Below, one piece after another: positions 17,329 through 29,223 of a DNA stretch of 51,587 nucleotides; position 1 is the stretch's first letter, and each line of letters starts with the position of its first letter. The DNA lies in assembly GCA_011526585.1 (NCBI GenBank), contig WYBB01000106.1, positions 1-51,587 of the forward strand, given 5' to 3'. The stretch comes from Deltaproteobacteria bacterium (GTDB lineage Bacteria; Myxococcota_A; UBA9042; PHBI01). The notes under the pieces are model-generated. The model did not search any database. It had not been told where the DNA came from and worked only from the letters and a program-made list of their open reading frames with translations. The translations under genes and the position numbers were made by a program.

Positions 17329-17931
17329 ATGAGAACTCTCGCCCGCGCACTGACGTGCGGCCTTCTTGCTACCGCCCTCGCCTTCACCGCCTGCGACGAC
17401 GACGACGACAACGGCGGCACCGACACCTCGCCGGCCGACACGGCGGACACCAGCGGCGGTGAGACCACCCCCGAGACCGTCGAGGAGACGACCGCGCCGG
17501 ACACGACGCCACCCGAGGACACGGCCCAGCCCGACACGACGCCGCCCGAGGACACGGCCCAGCCGGAGACGACCGAGGACACGACCCAGCCCGAGACCAC
17601 GCCGACCGGCGCCTGCACCAACGAGGCCGATCTCGCGATCATCCAGGCCTCGGACCCCTCCGGCGTCGCCGGCCAGTGCGGCCTCGCCTGCCTCGGTGAC
17701 GCGGACCCGCGCGCCTGCTCGGCGGACTGCATCACCAACGGCAAGGGCAACATCACCGGCACCGGCCTCAGCGACGGGTGCTCGGGCTGCTACGCGGACA
17801 CGATCAAGTGCGCCATCGACAACTGCATCCCGCAGTGCCTCGATACGGCGAGCCAGGCGTGCGCCGACTGTCGTGAGAACGCGGGCTGCAACGCGGCCTT
17901 CTACGCTTGCTCCGGCCTGCCCGAGGACTGA
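17329..17931 (+). CDS. Cys-rich lipoprotein with Thr/Pro/Asp linker
   Basis: The 200-residue product has a clear lipoprotein signal (lipobox FTAC) followed by DDDDDN, then a linker of about 70 residues rich in Thr, Pro, Asp and Glu. The linker contains two copies of TTPPEDTAQP. The C-terminal ~100 residues hold 12 or more Cys in regular pairs (CTN, QCGLACLG, ACSADC, CSGCY, KCAIDNCIPQC, CADC, CNAAFYAC), suggesting a disulfide-stabilised surface domain. AAGGAG lies nine bases before the ATG. The stop overlaps the start of the FadL-type barrel gene by one base (TGATG), which suggests that the two work together at the outer membrane. Confidence 0.78.
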   Translation: MRTLARALTCGLLATALAFTACDDDDDNGGTDTSPADTADTSGGETTPETVEETTAPDTTPPEDTAQPDTTPPEDTAQPETTEDTTQPETTPTGACTNEADLAIIQASDPSGVAGQCGLACLGDADPRACSADCITNGKGNITGTGLSDGCSGCYADTIKCAIDNCIPQCLDTASQACADCRENAGCNAAFYACSGLPED

Positions 17932-19205
17932 TGAACAAGCTGCTCGGTATCGTCACGTGCGCGTTGGCGTCCGTGGTCACGGCGCCGGCCTTCGCCGGCG
18001 GGTACGACACCCCGATCCTCTACTCGGCCCAGCACATGGGCATGGGTGGCGCCGCGATCGGCTACGTCGATGACCCGACGGCGATGTTCCACAACCCGGC
18101 CGGCCTGGCGCGGACGATGGGGCTCTCGCTCAGCGTCAACGCGACCCTGGTCCTGGGCAGCATCCAGTCCACCCCCGACGTCACGACGGGGTTGACCCGC
18201 GAGTCGGAGCCGATCATGGCGTTGGCTCCGCTCGTGGGTGTCTCGGCCAAGCCGGTCGATTGGTTCGCCTTCGGCGTCGCCTTCTACCCGGTCGCCTCCG
18301 CGGGCGCCGAGTACAAGTACGACAACTCCTCCGGCGTCGAGGTCACCAACCAGACCAGCGTGGTCTTCCTCGAGCTCACGCCGTCGGTGGCGTTCAAGCT
18401 GCCGGGCAACGTCATGATCGGCGCCGGCTGGCGCATCATCATGGCGTCGCTCGACCGCAAGCTCACCAACTCGGCGCTCAACTTCGACACGAGCATGTCG
18501 GGATCCAACCTCGGCGGCTTCCGCATCGGCGCCCAGTGGGATCCGATCCCCGAGCTGCAGATCGGCGTGGTCTATCGCAACAAGACGACCACCACGCTCG
18601 TCGACGACTCGGGCGACGCGCTCACCACCCAGGGCGGGACCACGCTCGGCGTGATGGACGATCGCATCGAGACCGACTTCGTGCTGCCGAGCAAGCTCGG
18701 CCTCGGGGTGCGCGTCAAGCTCGAGCCGATCCGCTTCGCCGTCGACCTCGAGTACGCCTTCCAGAGCGAGAACAAGGCCTCGCAGTTCCTCTTCGGGGAC
18801 GACGCCCAACCCGGCACCTTCCCCGATCCGGAAAAGGGTCTCGTCAACGTCTTCAACTGGAGCGACGCGGCGACCCTCAGGCTCGGCGTCGAGTACGTCG
18901 TCGACCAGAGCTACTTCTTCCGCGGCGGCTTCCTCTGGGACGCCAAGGTGAGCAACGAGCAGTACCCGAGCGCCTTCGGCACCCCGCCGACGAGCACCAC
19001 GACCATCACGGCCGGCTTCGGGTACAAGTGCGAGGACACCTGGAAGCTCAACTTCGGCGTGGCCCACCGCTTCGGCGGGACCGACGTCGACGTCGGCAGC
19101 CCCGAGGAGACCTGCCTGCCGTGCAGCGGCAGCGGCCCCTACGAGCTGTCGATGACCGGGCTGTATCTCGACTTCACCTACAGCTTCCCCAGACTCTTCG
19201 ACTGA
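17931..19205 (+). CDS. OMPP1/FadL/TodX-type outer-membrane transporter
   Basis: The 424-residue protein has a signal peptide ending APAFAG and the family's N-terminal hatch signature: GMGGAAIGYVDDPTAMFHNP followed by AGLA. The rest is a run of predicted amphipathic strands, for example TPSVAFKLPGNVMIGAGWR and LQIGVVYRNKTTT, ending in a final strand LYLDFTYSF just before the C-terminus. FadL-type barrels carry hydrophobic compounds such as long-chain fatty acids across the outer membrane. Translation is coupled to the upstream Cys-rich lipoprotein. A terminator follows 28 bases after the stop. Confidence 0.87.
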   Translation: MNKLLGIVTCALASVVTAPAFAGGYDTPILYSAQHMGMGGAAIGYVDDPTAMFHNPAGLARTMGLSLSVNATLVLGSIQSTPDVTTGLTRESEPIMALAPLVGVSAKPVDWFAFGVAFYPVASAGAEYKYDNSSGVEVTNQTSVVFLELTPSVAFKLPGNVMIGAGWRIIMASLDRKLTNSALNFDTSMSGSNLGGFRIGAQWDPIPELQIGVVYRNKTTTTLVDDSGDALTTQGGTTLGVMDDRIETDFVLPSKLGLGVRVKLEPIRFAVDLEYAFQSENKASQFLFGDDAQPGTFPDPEKGLVNVFNWSDAATLRLGVEYVVDQSYFFRGGFLWDAKVSNEQYPSAFGTPPTSTTTITAGFGYKCEDTWKLNFGVAHRFGGTDVDVGSPEETCLPCSGSGPYELSMTGLYLDFTYSFPRLFD

Positions 19206-19232
19206 GCTCGCCGGAGCCGGCGTTGGTCGTCG

Positions 19233-19262
19233 AGGCCACCTCACCACGAGGTGGCCTTTTTC
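19233..19262 (+). terminator. Rho-independent terminator after FadL-type gene
   Basis: A perfect ten-base stem (AGGCCACCTC / GAGGTGGCCT) with a five-base loop is followed by TTTTTCG. It ends the two-gene transcript 17329-19205. Confidence 0.88.
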
Positions 19263-19287
19263 GTCTCTTGCCTCCACACTCGCCGGC

Positions 19288-19581
19288 ATGAGCGACGACA
19301 CCCTGCCCGACCCGGACCGCCTCGCCATCGAGGCCGCGACCTTCCGCCGCCTGCTCCAGCACCTCGATGAGCACAAGGAGGTCCAGAACATCGACCTCAT
19401 GAACCTCGCGCACTTCTGCCGCAACTGCCTCGCCAAGTGGTACCGCGCCGCCGCCACCGAGCGCGGCCACGACCTCAGCGACGCCGCCGCCCGCGAGCGC
19501 ATCTACGGCATGCCCTACGCCGAGTGGAAGGCGCGCTACCAGACCGAGCGGCCCGACCTCGCCGCCCCGCCCGAGCCATGA
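19288..19581 (+). CDS. DUF1244 family protein
   Basis: The 97-residue protein matches the DUF1244 family. The signature is DLMNLAHFCRNCLAKWYR, with a CxxC-type pair, followed by YGMPYAEWKARYQ. The family is widespread in proteobacteria, has a four-helix fold and no established function. No ribosome-binding site is visible before the ATG, and the gene begins only ~25 bases after a terminator, so it may be transcribed as a near-leaderless message. It overlaps the thioesterase gene by four bases (ATGA). Confidence 0.82.
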   Translation: MSDDTLPDPDRLAIEAATFRRLLQHLDEHKEVQNIDLMNLAHFCRNCLAKWYRAAATERGHDLSDAAARERIYGMPYAEWKARYQTERPDLAAPPEP

Positions 19582-20543
19582 TCCCACCCTGGTTCGAGCT
19601 GCCGCTGACGACCCGCGGCACCGAGATCGATCCGACGGCGACCGTCGGCATGCGCGTCTTCCTGCGCTACTGCGAGCACCTGCGCTGGACGCTCATGCGC
19701 GACGAGGCGCTCGGCCTCGCCTCGCTCGTCGAGGCCGGCCACTTCTTCGTCGTGCGCTCCCAGACCCTCGAGCTGCGCCAGCGCGTCGGCCAGGGAACGC
19801 CGCTGTCCGCGCGCACGCGCCTCGAGTCCGCTGGTCGCTCGACCTCCTCGGTCCTGCACGAGCTCCGCGACGCCACCGACGGCTCGCTCGTCGCGCGCGC
19901 CCGCGTGCTCGGCGTCTGGCTCGGCCCCGATCGCCAGCTCGCCCGCCTGCCCGAGGTCTACAAGAGCGCCGTGCGCGCCCAGATCGCCCAGCACCCCGAC
20001 CTCGCCGGCCCCGCGCCGCTATCGGCCCACGGCGACCCGCGCGACGACCGCCCCGCCGCCATCGCCCGGGTCCAGGGCGATCGCCTGAGCTCCTTCTTCA
20101 CCCCGCCGCGCGTCGCCTTCCACCCGCTCTCGCTCGCCGTCGACGCCCCGCCCGCGCCGCCGAGCCCGCCGGTCTTCTCCCACGAGCTCGTCGTGCCGCC
20201 GCGCGATCTCGACGTCTTCTCGCACGTCAACGCCGCCACCTGGCTCGCCTACGCCGACGACGCGCGCCACCTCGCCGCCGAAGCCGGCGTGCTCGATCCC
20301 GCCGTCGCCCGCGGCTACTGCGTGCGCGCCGCGCTCTTCTACGCGCGCGAGGCCGCCTGCCACGACCGCCTGCGCGTCTCGCTCGCCGAGCTCGACGGCC
20401 CGCTGGCGACCCACCACGCGCTCGGCGCCTGGATCACCCGCGGCGACGACCCGCAGCCGCTCTGCGCGCTGCGCCTCGACCTCGCGCCCGGCGCGCGCAC
20501 GGTCACCGCGCCCACGCTTGAACGCCAGGGCGGCCTGCCGTAG
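19578..20543 (+). CDS. Double-hotdog acyl thioesterase-like protein
   Basis: The 321-residue protein appears to contain two hotdog domains. The first half has MRVFLRYCEHLRWTLMRDE and a strand pattern HFFVVRSQTLELRQRV. The second half starts FSHELVVPPRDLDVFSHVNA and continues with the 4HBT-type helix TWLAYADDARHLAAEAG. Spacing and order resemble acyl-ACP/acyl-CoA thioesterases, in which DxxxHVNN-like residues in one half are catalytic; here DVFSHVNAATW fits. It would hydrolyse an acyl thioester, substrate unknown. It overlaps the DUF1244 gene, so the two are probably coexpressed. Confidence 0.7.
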   Translation: MIPPWFELPLTTRGTEIDPTATVGMRVFLRYCEHLRWTLMRDEALGLASLVEAGHFFVVRSQTLELRQRVGQGTPLSARTRLESAGRSTSSVLHELRDATDGSLVARARVLGVWLGPDRQLARLPEVYKSAVRAQIAQHPDLAGPAPLSAHGDPRDDRPAAIARVQGDRLSSFFTPPRVAFHPLSLAVDAPPAPPSPPVFSHELVVPPRDLDVFSHVNAATWLAYADDARHLAAEAGVLDPAVARGYCVRAALFYAREAACHDRLRVSLAELDGPLATHHALGAWITRGDDPQPLCALRLDLAPGARTVTAPTLERQGGLP

Positions 20544-20599
20544 CCTCGACGCTCGAGTCATCCCGCAGGCTCACCCGACGCCGGAGCCCTCCTCGCGCC

Positions 20600-21061
20600 A
20601 TGTCTCAGATCCTCCAGATGCCGGGCGTGCCCGAGTCCTCCAAGCAGCTCCTCCTGCGGCTGCTCCAGGAGGACCTCATCCCGGTCGAGGCGCTCAAGGC
20701 GGTCGTCGAGTCCTACCGCCGCGTCATCCACGACGCCGCGCGCCGCCACGGCCGCGCCAACGCCCACCTCGGCGACGCGATCGCCAACTCGCTGCAAGCC
20801 CTGCTCGCGCGCGTCAACGAGGCGACCGGCGCCGACAACCTCCAGGTCATCCAGGCCGCCGTGCGCTACTTCGTCATCCAGAACGACGGCAGCGGCCACG
20901 ACCTCGAATCCCCCGACGGGCTCGTCGACGACGCCCGCGTCGTCAACGCGATCATGCACTACTTCGGCCGCGACGATCTCAAGATCAAGGACCTGCCCGA
21001 GCCCGCCGCCAGCCGTCGCCCGGCCCCGATCCGCGGCGGCGCCGCCGCCACTCGCCGCTGA
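20600..21061 (+). CDS. Small conserved-looking protein, possible YkvA/DUF1232-like segment
   Basis: The 153-residue protein has no signal peptide or membrane segment. The central part (AVRYFVIQND followed by LESPDGLVDDARVVNAIM) has a shape reminiscent of the YkvA/DUF1232 segment (a helix with FxxP/D residues and a DD pair). The hydrophobic character of that domain is missing, so the link is weak. The N-terminal ~90 residues are helical, and the tail is Arg/Pro/Ala-rich. A GGAG lies 15 bases before the ATG. It is the last plus-strand gene before the convergent dioxygenase operon. Confidence 0.6.
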   Translation: MSQILQMPGVPESSKQLLLRLLQEDLIPVEALKAVVESYRRVIHDAARRHGRANAHLGDAIANSLQALLARVNEATGADNLQVIQAAVRYFVIQNDGSGHDLESPDGLVDDARVVNAIMHYFGRDDLKIKDLPEPAASRRPAPIRGGAAATRR

Positions 21062-21089
21062 TCCCCCGCCTCGGCGCAGGCCTGTCAGG

Positions 21090-22718
21090 TCACTGCAGGA
21101 GGTGGCGCACCCGCTGCCGGATCGCGCGCGGGACCCGCTCGACCAGCGCCCGTGGTGTGCGCATGAGCACGCGCCGGAGCCCCGTCCGCGTCATCGCGGT
21201 GAGCGCGCTCAGGTCGAACGCCGAGCCCCGGCCCTCGAGCTCGACCACCAGGTAGCGCGCCGTCTCGTCACCGACGTTGCGCATTCCGTGCAGCTCGCCG
21301 GCCGCGAAGAAGATCACCGCCCCTGATCCCACCCGGCGCCCGCCGGTCTCGACCACGCCGTCCAGGATCACGATCGCCAGGTCGTAGGGGTCGGCGTGCG
21401 GCGCATACCCCGCGCCCGGTGCGAGCGCGGTGAGGTGCACCTCGAGGCGCCGGAGGTGCACCGTCGGTCCCTCGAAGAGGGTCCGCGACACGTAGGTCCG
21501 GGCATCCAGCGGCGGCGGCTCGGGACGCGGCAGGACCTGCGTCGGGACCTCGTCGCCGCGGGCCCGGCGCTCGGAGCGCCCCCACTTGAACATCACGTAG
21601 CGCACCGACAGCGCCGAGACGTTGTGGATCGTGTGCTTGATCCCCGCCGGGTAGTACGCCACCGACCCGCGCGTGACGGAGTGGCGCGTCGCGTGCCCGT
21701 CCGGGTCGAGGGCCTCGAGCTCGGCCGCGCCATCGAGCACGACGAGGAGCTCGTCCTCCAGGTGGGCATGCGGCGGGTGCGGGCAGCGCCCGGCGGCGAG
21801 CACCGAGACGTGGCTCTCCAGCTCGTCGAGGCCGTCGGTGTGGGCCCGACAGAGATCGTAGCCGTTCCAGCCGACGGCGGCGTCGACCTCCAGCGGCACG
21901 CCGCAATCGCGGACCCACGTCGTCAGCGGGCCGATGAAACCACCGCGCGCCGCGCTCGCGGGTCCAGGCACGAAGCGGTTCACCGCGCCCGCGCCAGCCG
22001 GCAACACTCCGCTGACCATGACGCACGGCGGGCGCGACGACTCGATGAGCGCCTCCGCCGGCGAGGAGGCGCGCGGATCGGGCACCCGGATCGCCAGGTC
22101 GGGACGCGCATATTGCAGCACCACCGCGACGCGGCGCTCGCCCGAGGTGTTGTGGGATCCGTGCCACAGGCGCCCGTCGAAGAAGATCGCCTGACCATCC
22201 GCGATCTCGATCGCGCTGACGGCTCCGCGCGGAGAGCCCGGTTCCGCGCCCCACGCCGCCACGTCGTCGGCGCTGATCGCCTCGCGCGCGCGCCCGGCGT
22301 CGTGTGCGCACGCCTGCACCGACCGGCCGAAGCGGTGCGAGCCTTCGACGACGATCAGCGATGAACGTCGTTGGGTGTTGGCCAGGCCCACCCAGACGCT
22401 CACCGTGCCGCCCTCGTGCGGCGCGGTCTCGTGATCGGTGTGCCAGGCGTGGTACTCGCCCGGCTCCCGCACGGCCAGGCTCGCCCCCCAGAGCATCACG
22501 TCGTCACCGATCAGCGCGCGCACGCGATCGAGGATCGCCGGCGCGGTCGCCAGCTCGAAGAACGCGACCGAGCTCGCCCCGTGCCCCTTTTCCCACGTGT
22601 CCGGCGCCGGCGCGAACGCGAGCCCCGCGAGCACCCCGCGGCAGGCGCGCGGCTCGAGCACGGGCACCGGCGCGGCGTACCCCTTGTCGCGAAAGCTCGA
22701 GACCAGACCTTCCTGCAT
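21090..22718 (-). CDS. PhyH-type Fe(II)/2-oxoglutarate dioxygenase fused to two cupin domains
   Basis: The 542-residue protein joins three metal-binding modules. Residues ~1-205 form a phytanoyl-CoA hydroxylase (PhyH) type dioxygenase: the facial triad HTD (H93, D95) and distal H186, with R195/R196 available for 2-oxoglutarate. Residues ~290-385 are a cupin whose first motif fits the consensus (CPHPPHAHLEDE) and whose second motif contains KHTIHN. Residues ~410-505 are a second cupin with HADPYD and ELHGMRN. PhyH enzymes hydroxylate acyl-CoAs or specialised metabolites. A GTG at 22763 overlapping the previous stop is an alternative start, but the PhyH domain begins naturally at the ATG at 22718. 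It is the last gene of a three-gene operon. Confidence 0.8.
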   Translation of the reverse strand: MQEGLVSSFRDKGYAAPVPVLEPRACRGVLAGLAFAPAPDTWEKGHGASSVAFFELATAPAILDRVRALIGDDVMLWGASLAVREPGEYHAWHTDHETAPHEGGTVSVWVGLANTQRRSSLIVVEGSHRFGRSVQACAHDAGRAREAISADDVAAWGAEPGSPRGAVSAIEIADGQAIFFDGRLWHGSHNTSGERRVAVVLQYARPDLAIRVPDPRASSPAEALIESSRPPCVMVSGVLPAGAGAVNRFVPGPASAARGGFIGPLTTWVRDCGVPLEVDAAVGWNGYDLCRAHTDGLDELESHVSVLAAGRCPHPPHAHLEDELLVVLDGAAELEALDPDGHATRHSVTRGSVAYYPAGIKHTIHNVSALSVRYVMFKWGRSERRARGDEVPTQVLPRPEPPPLDARTYVSRTLFEGPTVHLRRLEVHLTALAPGAGYAPHADPYDLAIVILDGVVETGGRRVGSGAVIFFAAGELHGMRNVGDETARYLVVELEGRGSAFDLSALTAMTRTGLRRVLMRTPRALVERVPRAIRQRVRHLLQ

Positions 22719-22759
22719 GGCGCCGGAGATACCCCCGCCGCCGCGCCAGGACAAGGCGC

Positions 22760-23863
22760 TCACCCGCCGAGCCTGCTCAGGCGCCCGAGGTCGAGCGCTC
22801 TGACCCCGAGCTCGCCCAGCGTCCGGACCGCCGGCCCGAAGATCGCGAAGCGCTTGTCCTGCGTCTTGCCGGTGACGAAGCGCTGATAGATCTGCTGGCC
22901 GACCACCGCGAGCTTGAAGACCCCGAAGACGAAGTAGAAGACCGGCCGCGTCACCACGCGCCCCGTCAGCTCCTCGTAGCGCCGCACGACGCCCTCGCGA
23001 TCGAGATTGCCCGGCTCGGTCGTCGGCACGAAGGCCAGCATGCGCACCGCCGGCGGATCCCCCGCCTCGACCCAGTAGCCGAGGCTCGTGCCGAGATCCA
23101 TCAGCGGGCAGCCGACCGTCGCCATCTCCCAGTCGAGCACCGCGCGCACGTGCCCGACGTCGCCGGGATCGAGCACGAGGTTGTCGTATTTCAGGTCATT
23201 ATGAACGATTGTTGCCCCGTCGTCCTCGGGCACGTCGCCGAGCAGCTCCCGCTTGAGCGCCTCGACCGACGCGACCTCCTCGGTCCGGGCGTCCTCCCAG
23301 CGCCGCGCCCACCCCTCGACCTGGCGCCGCGCATAGCCCGGCCCGCGATAGAGCCCCTCGAGCCCGGCCGCCCGCCAGTCGACCGCGTGCAGGGCCGCCA
23401 TCGTGCGCACCAGCGCCTCGGACAGGCGCGCGTAGGTCCCGGCGTGCGCGTCGGGCACGCCCAGCTTCTTGCGCGGGATCACCCCGACCACGCGCTCCAT
23501 CGTGTAGAACGGCGCGCCGAGCACCGCCGCGTCCGCCTCGTGCCAGAGCGGCCGCGGCACCGGGAAGCGCCCCGCCAGCGCTCTGAGGATCGTGAACTCG
23601 CGCCCCATGTCGTGCGCGCTCTTGACCTTGGACCCGAAGGGCGGGCGCCGGAGCACCAGCTCGCGCGCCCGCTCTCCCTCGCCGACCCGGACGAGGTAGG
23701 TCAGATTCGAGTGCCCCGCCGGGAACTGCGTGACCTCGACGCCCGCGCCCATGAGCTCCGGCGCCCGCTCGGCCAGCCACCGCGTGAGCGCCTCGCGATC
23801 GAGCTCCTCGCCCGCGCGCACCGCGCCGGCCTCGTCGAGGATCGTCGCCGACCGCCCCCTCAC
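22760..23863 (-). CDS. ACAD10/11-type acyl kinase (APH-fold phosphotransferase)
   Basis: The 367-residue kinase has the APH fold of the kind fused to acyl-CoA dehydrogenase in animal ACAD10/ACAD11 and found in bacterial LvaA. The nucleotide loop reads FPAGHSNLTYLV (residues ~47-58), the catalytic loop VHNDLKYDNLVLD (H221, D223, N228) and the metal site VLDWEMATVG (D244). In the known systems this kinase phosphorylates 4-hydroxyacyl-CoA so that the partner dehydrogenase-like protein can eliminate phosphate. The GTG start overlaps the stop of the acyl-CoA dehydrogenase gene by four bases (GTGA). The stop in turn lies in the GTGA before the dioxygenase gene. Confidence 0.87.
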   Translation of the reverse strand: MRGRSATILDEAGAVRAGEELDREALTRWLAERAPELMGAGVEVTQFPAGHSNLTYLVRVGEGERARELVLRRPPFGSKVKSAHDMGREFTILRALAGRFPVPRPLWHEADAAVLGAPFYTMERVVGVIPRKKLGVPDAHAGTYARLSEALVRTMAALHAVDWRAAGLEGLYRGPGYARRQVEGWARRWEDARTEEVASVEALKRELLGDVPEDDGATIVHNDLKYDNLVLDPGDVGHVRAVLDWEMATVGCPLMDLGTSLGYWVEAGDPPAVRMLAFVPTTEPGNLDREGVVRRYEELTGRVVTRPVFYFVFGVFKLAVVGQQIYQRFVTGKTQDKRFAIFGPAVRTLGELGVRALDLGRLSRLGG

Positions 23864-25071
23864 GCGCCAGCCCTCGCCGGCTTGGGCATGCCCGCGCGCC
23901 CGAGCAGCTCCCGGGCGATCACCTGCTCGTGCACCTCGTCGGGCCCGTCGTAGATCCGCGCCGCCCGCTCGTGCCGGTACCAGAACGCGATCGGCAGGAG
24001 ATCGGTCATGCCGAGCGCGCCGTGCACCTGCAGCGCCCTGTCCATCACCCGGTCGAGCATGCCCGCCGCGAGCAGCTTCACCCCCGAGACCGCCAGGCGC
24101 GCGCCCTTCTGCCCTTCGTGCTCCATCGCCTCGGCCGTCTGGCGCACGAAGAGCCGCGCCGCCTCGAGCTCGGCCCAGCTCCGCCCGATCCAGCCCTGCA
24201 CGGTGTCCTTGTGCCCGAGCCTGAGCCCGGGCCCGAGCTCCCGGCTCGCCGCACGCGCGACCATCAGCTCGAGGCAGCGCTCGGCGATCCCGATCCAGCG
24301 CATCGCGTGGTGGATCCGTCCCGGCCCGAGCCGCTCCTGCGCCATCGCGAAGCCCGCGCCCCGCGCCCCGAGCAGCGCCTCGTCGCCGACCCGCACGTCC
24401 TCGTAGACCACCTCGGCGTGCGACGCCCAGCCCGCCTCGCCCACCGCCAGCCCCTCGCCCATCACCGGCAGGTTCCTGACGATCGAGAACCCCGGCGTGT
24501 CGGTCGGCACGATGAAGAAGCTCGCCCGCGCGTGCGCGCGCTCCGCCTCGGGATCGCTCACCGCCATCACCACCGCGAACGCCGCCCCGTCGGCCGCGCT
24601 GGTGAACCACTTGCGCCCGTTCAACACCCAGCCGCCCTCGACCTTGTCGGCGCGCGTCGACATCACGACCGGGTTCGAGCCGGCGTGCTCGGGCTCGGTC
24701 ATCGAAAAGCAGCTCCGGATCGCGCCCTTCGCCAGCGGCGCGAGCCAACGCTCCCTCTGCGCCTCGCTCCCCCAGCGCAGGAGGAGCTCGGTGTTGGAGA
24801 TGTCCGGCGCCTGCATGTGCAGCGCGTAGTGTCCGAGCGGCGTGCGCCCGAGCACGCGCGAGACCTCGCCGACCACGGTCAGCGGCAGCCCGCGCCCGCC
24901 CATCGCCTCGGGCAGGTGCGGCGCGAAGATCCCGAGCCCGCGCGCCACCTCGCGCACCCGCTCCAGCTCGGCCTCGACCGCCTTGAAGCCATGCAGGAGG
25001 AACGGCGCCTCGAGCGGCATCACGTGCGCGTCGACGAAGTCCCTCACCGTCCCGATCACGTCGGTCGCCAT
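23860..25071 (-). CDS. ACAD10/11-type acyl-CoA dehydrogenase
   Basis: The 403-residue protein is a full-length acyl-CoA dehydrogenase. FAD and substrate segments are visible: FSMTEPEHAGSNPVVMSTRA, GRKWFTSAA, HEGQKGARLAVSGVK and QVHGALGMTDLLP. Near residue 375 the sequence is RIYDGPDEVHEQV. The catalytic position holds Asp in a GPDEVH context, which is typical of ACAD10/11-like sequences rather than the YEG-type Glu of ordinary dehydrogenases. AAGGAGG precedes the ATG at 25071 by four to five bases. It heads the operon with the acyl kinase and the PhyH-dicupin protein, and probably acts on 4-phosphoryloxy- or 4-hydroxyacyl-CoA. Confidence 0.87.
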   Translation of the reverse strand: MATDVIGTVRDFVDAHVMPLEAPFLLHGFKAVEAELERVREVARGLGIFAPHLPEAMGGRGLPLTVVGEVSRVLGRTPLGHYALHMQAPDISNTELLLRWGSEAQRERWLAPLAKGAIRSCFSMTEPEHAGSNPVVMSTRADKVEGGWVLNGRKWFTSAADGAAFAVVMAVSDPEAERAHARASFFIVPTDTPGFSIVRNLPVMGEGLAVGEAGWASHAEVVYEDVRVGDEALLGARGAGFAMAQERLGPGRIHHAMRWIGIAERCLELMVARAASRELGPGLRLGHKDTVQGWIGRSWAELEAARLFVRQTAEAMEHEGQKGARLAVSGVKLLAAGMLDRVMDRALQVHGALGMTDLLPIAFWYRHERAARIYDGPDEVHEQVIARELLGRAGMPKPARAGA

Positions 25072-25188
25072 CCGAGCCTCCTTTCAGGCGGCCAGCAAAC
25101 AACGGGCGCCCGCACTTTTCAATCACCCGCCTCCGCGATCGAGGTTCGCCTTGACCAACGCCACCGACCGCGCAAGATTCCGCCGCGC

Positions 25189-25512
25189 ATGGACTCGAGC
25201 ATCATCGATCGTGATGGGCAATGCCCGCGCTGCGGGAGCAAGGACATCGAGCGCGAGGTCATCCTCCAGACCAGCGCGCGCGTCGTCTCCGGCTTCGTGT
25301 TCTTCTGCACGGTGTGCGGACTCACCCGCCGCGGCGTCGCCTCCGATCGCGAGGCGTGGTGGAACCACCACCGCGCCTGGAAGTCGCCGCACGTGCCCGA
25401 GGAGACCTGGGAGGAGTTCGAGGCCCGCTGGCCCAAGAAGGTCGAGCGCGCCACCTACGGCCGCGCCGAGCCGCTCGGCCCGATCCTCCCGCGCCCGCCC
25501 GAACGCGGATGA
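25189..25512 (+). CDS. Small zinc-ribbon-like protein
   Basis: The 107-residue protein carries two CxxC pairs (CPRCGS near residue 12 and CTVCG near 41), compatible with a zinc ribbon. Between them lies a hydrophobic strand VVSGFVFFCTVCGL. A Trp-rich segment follows (EAWWNHHRAWKSP and EEFEARWPKK). No signal peptide or known domain was recognised. There is no obvious ribosome-binding site before the ATG. It sits divergently from the acyl-CoA dehydrogenase operon and 66 bases before the large kinase gene. Confidence 0.62.
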   Translation: MDSSIIDRDGQCPRCGSKDIEREVILQTSARVVSGFVFFCTVCGLTRRGVASDREAWWNHHRAWKSPHVPEETWEEFEARWPKKVERATYGRAEPLGPILPRPPERG

Positions 25513-25578
25513 CGGGCCCCGGGGACTCCCGTTCCACACGCGACACGGCGCCGATTTGACGCTACCCTGTCGCGCCAG

Positions 25579-29034
<3,456 letters not shown>

Positions 29035-29223
29035 CCGGCCCTGACGACGCGCGGCGACGTGTTGAACGATCCGCACCGCCACGCGCGTCGTGGAGGGTCG
29101 TCGCGGCCGCGCTTGCCCGGCCGATGGGCATATTGTAGGACCGGCTACCCGCGTCTGCCCGGTCGGGGCTCACGACCGGGGGGGCGACGAGGCCGATACG
29201 GGGCGGACGCGCCAAGGTGCTTC

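Noticed and set aside
22719..22763. GTG start at 22763 for the PhyH-dicupin protein
   Set aside because: It overlaps the previous stop in the GTGA style common here, but would add 15 residues not seen in PhyH domains; kept only as an alternative.
29035..29223. Possible yybP-ykoY manganese riboswitch before the TerC gene
   Set aside because: TerC genes often carry it, but the conserved loop sequences and terminator/antiterminator arrangement are not visible in this leader.
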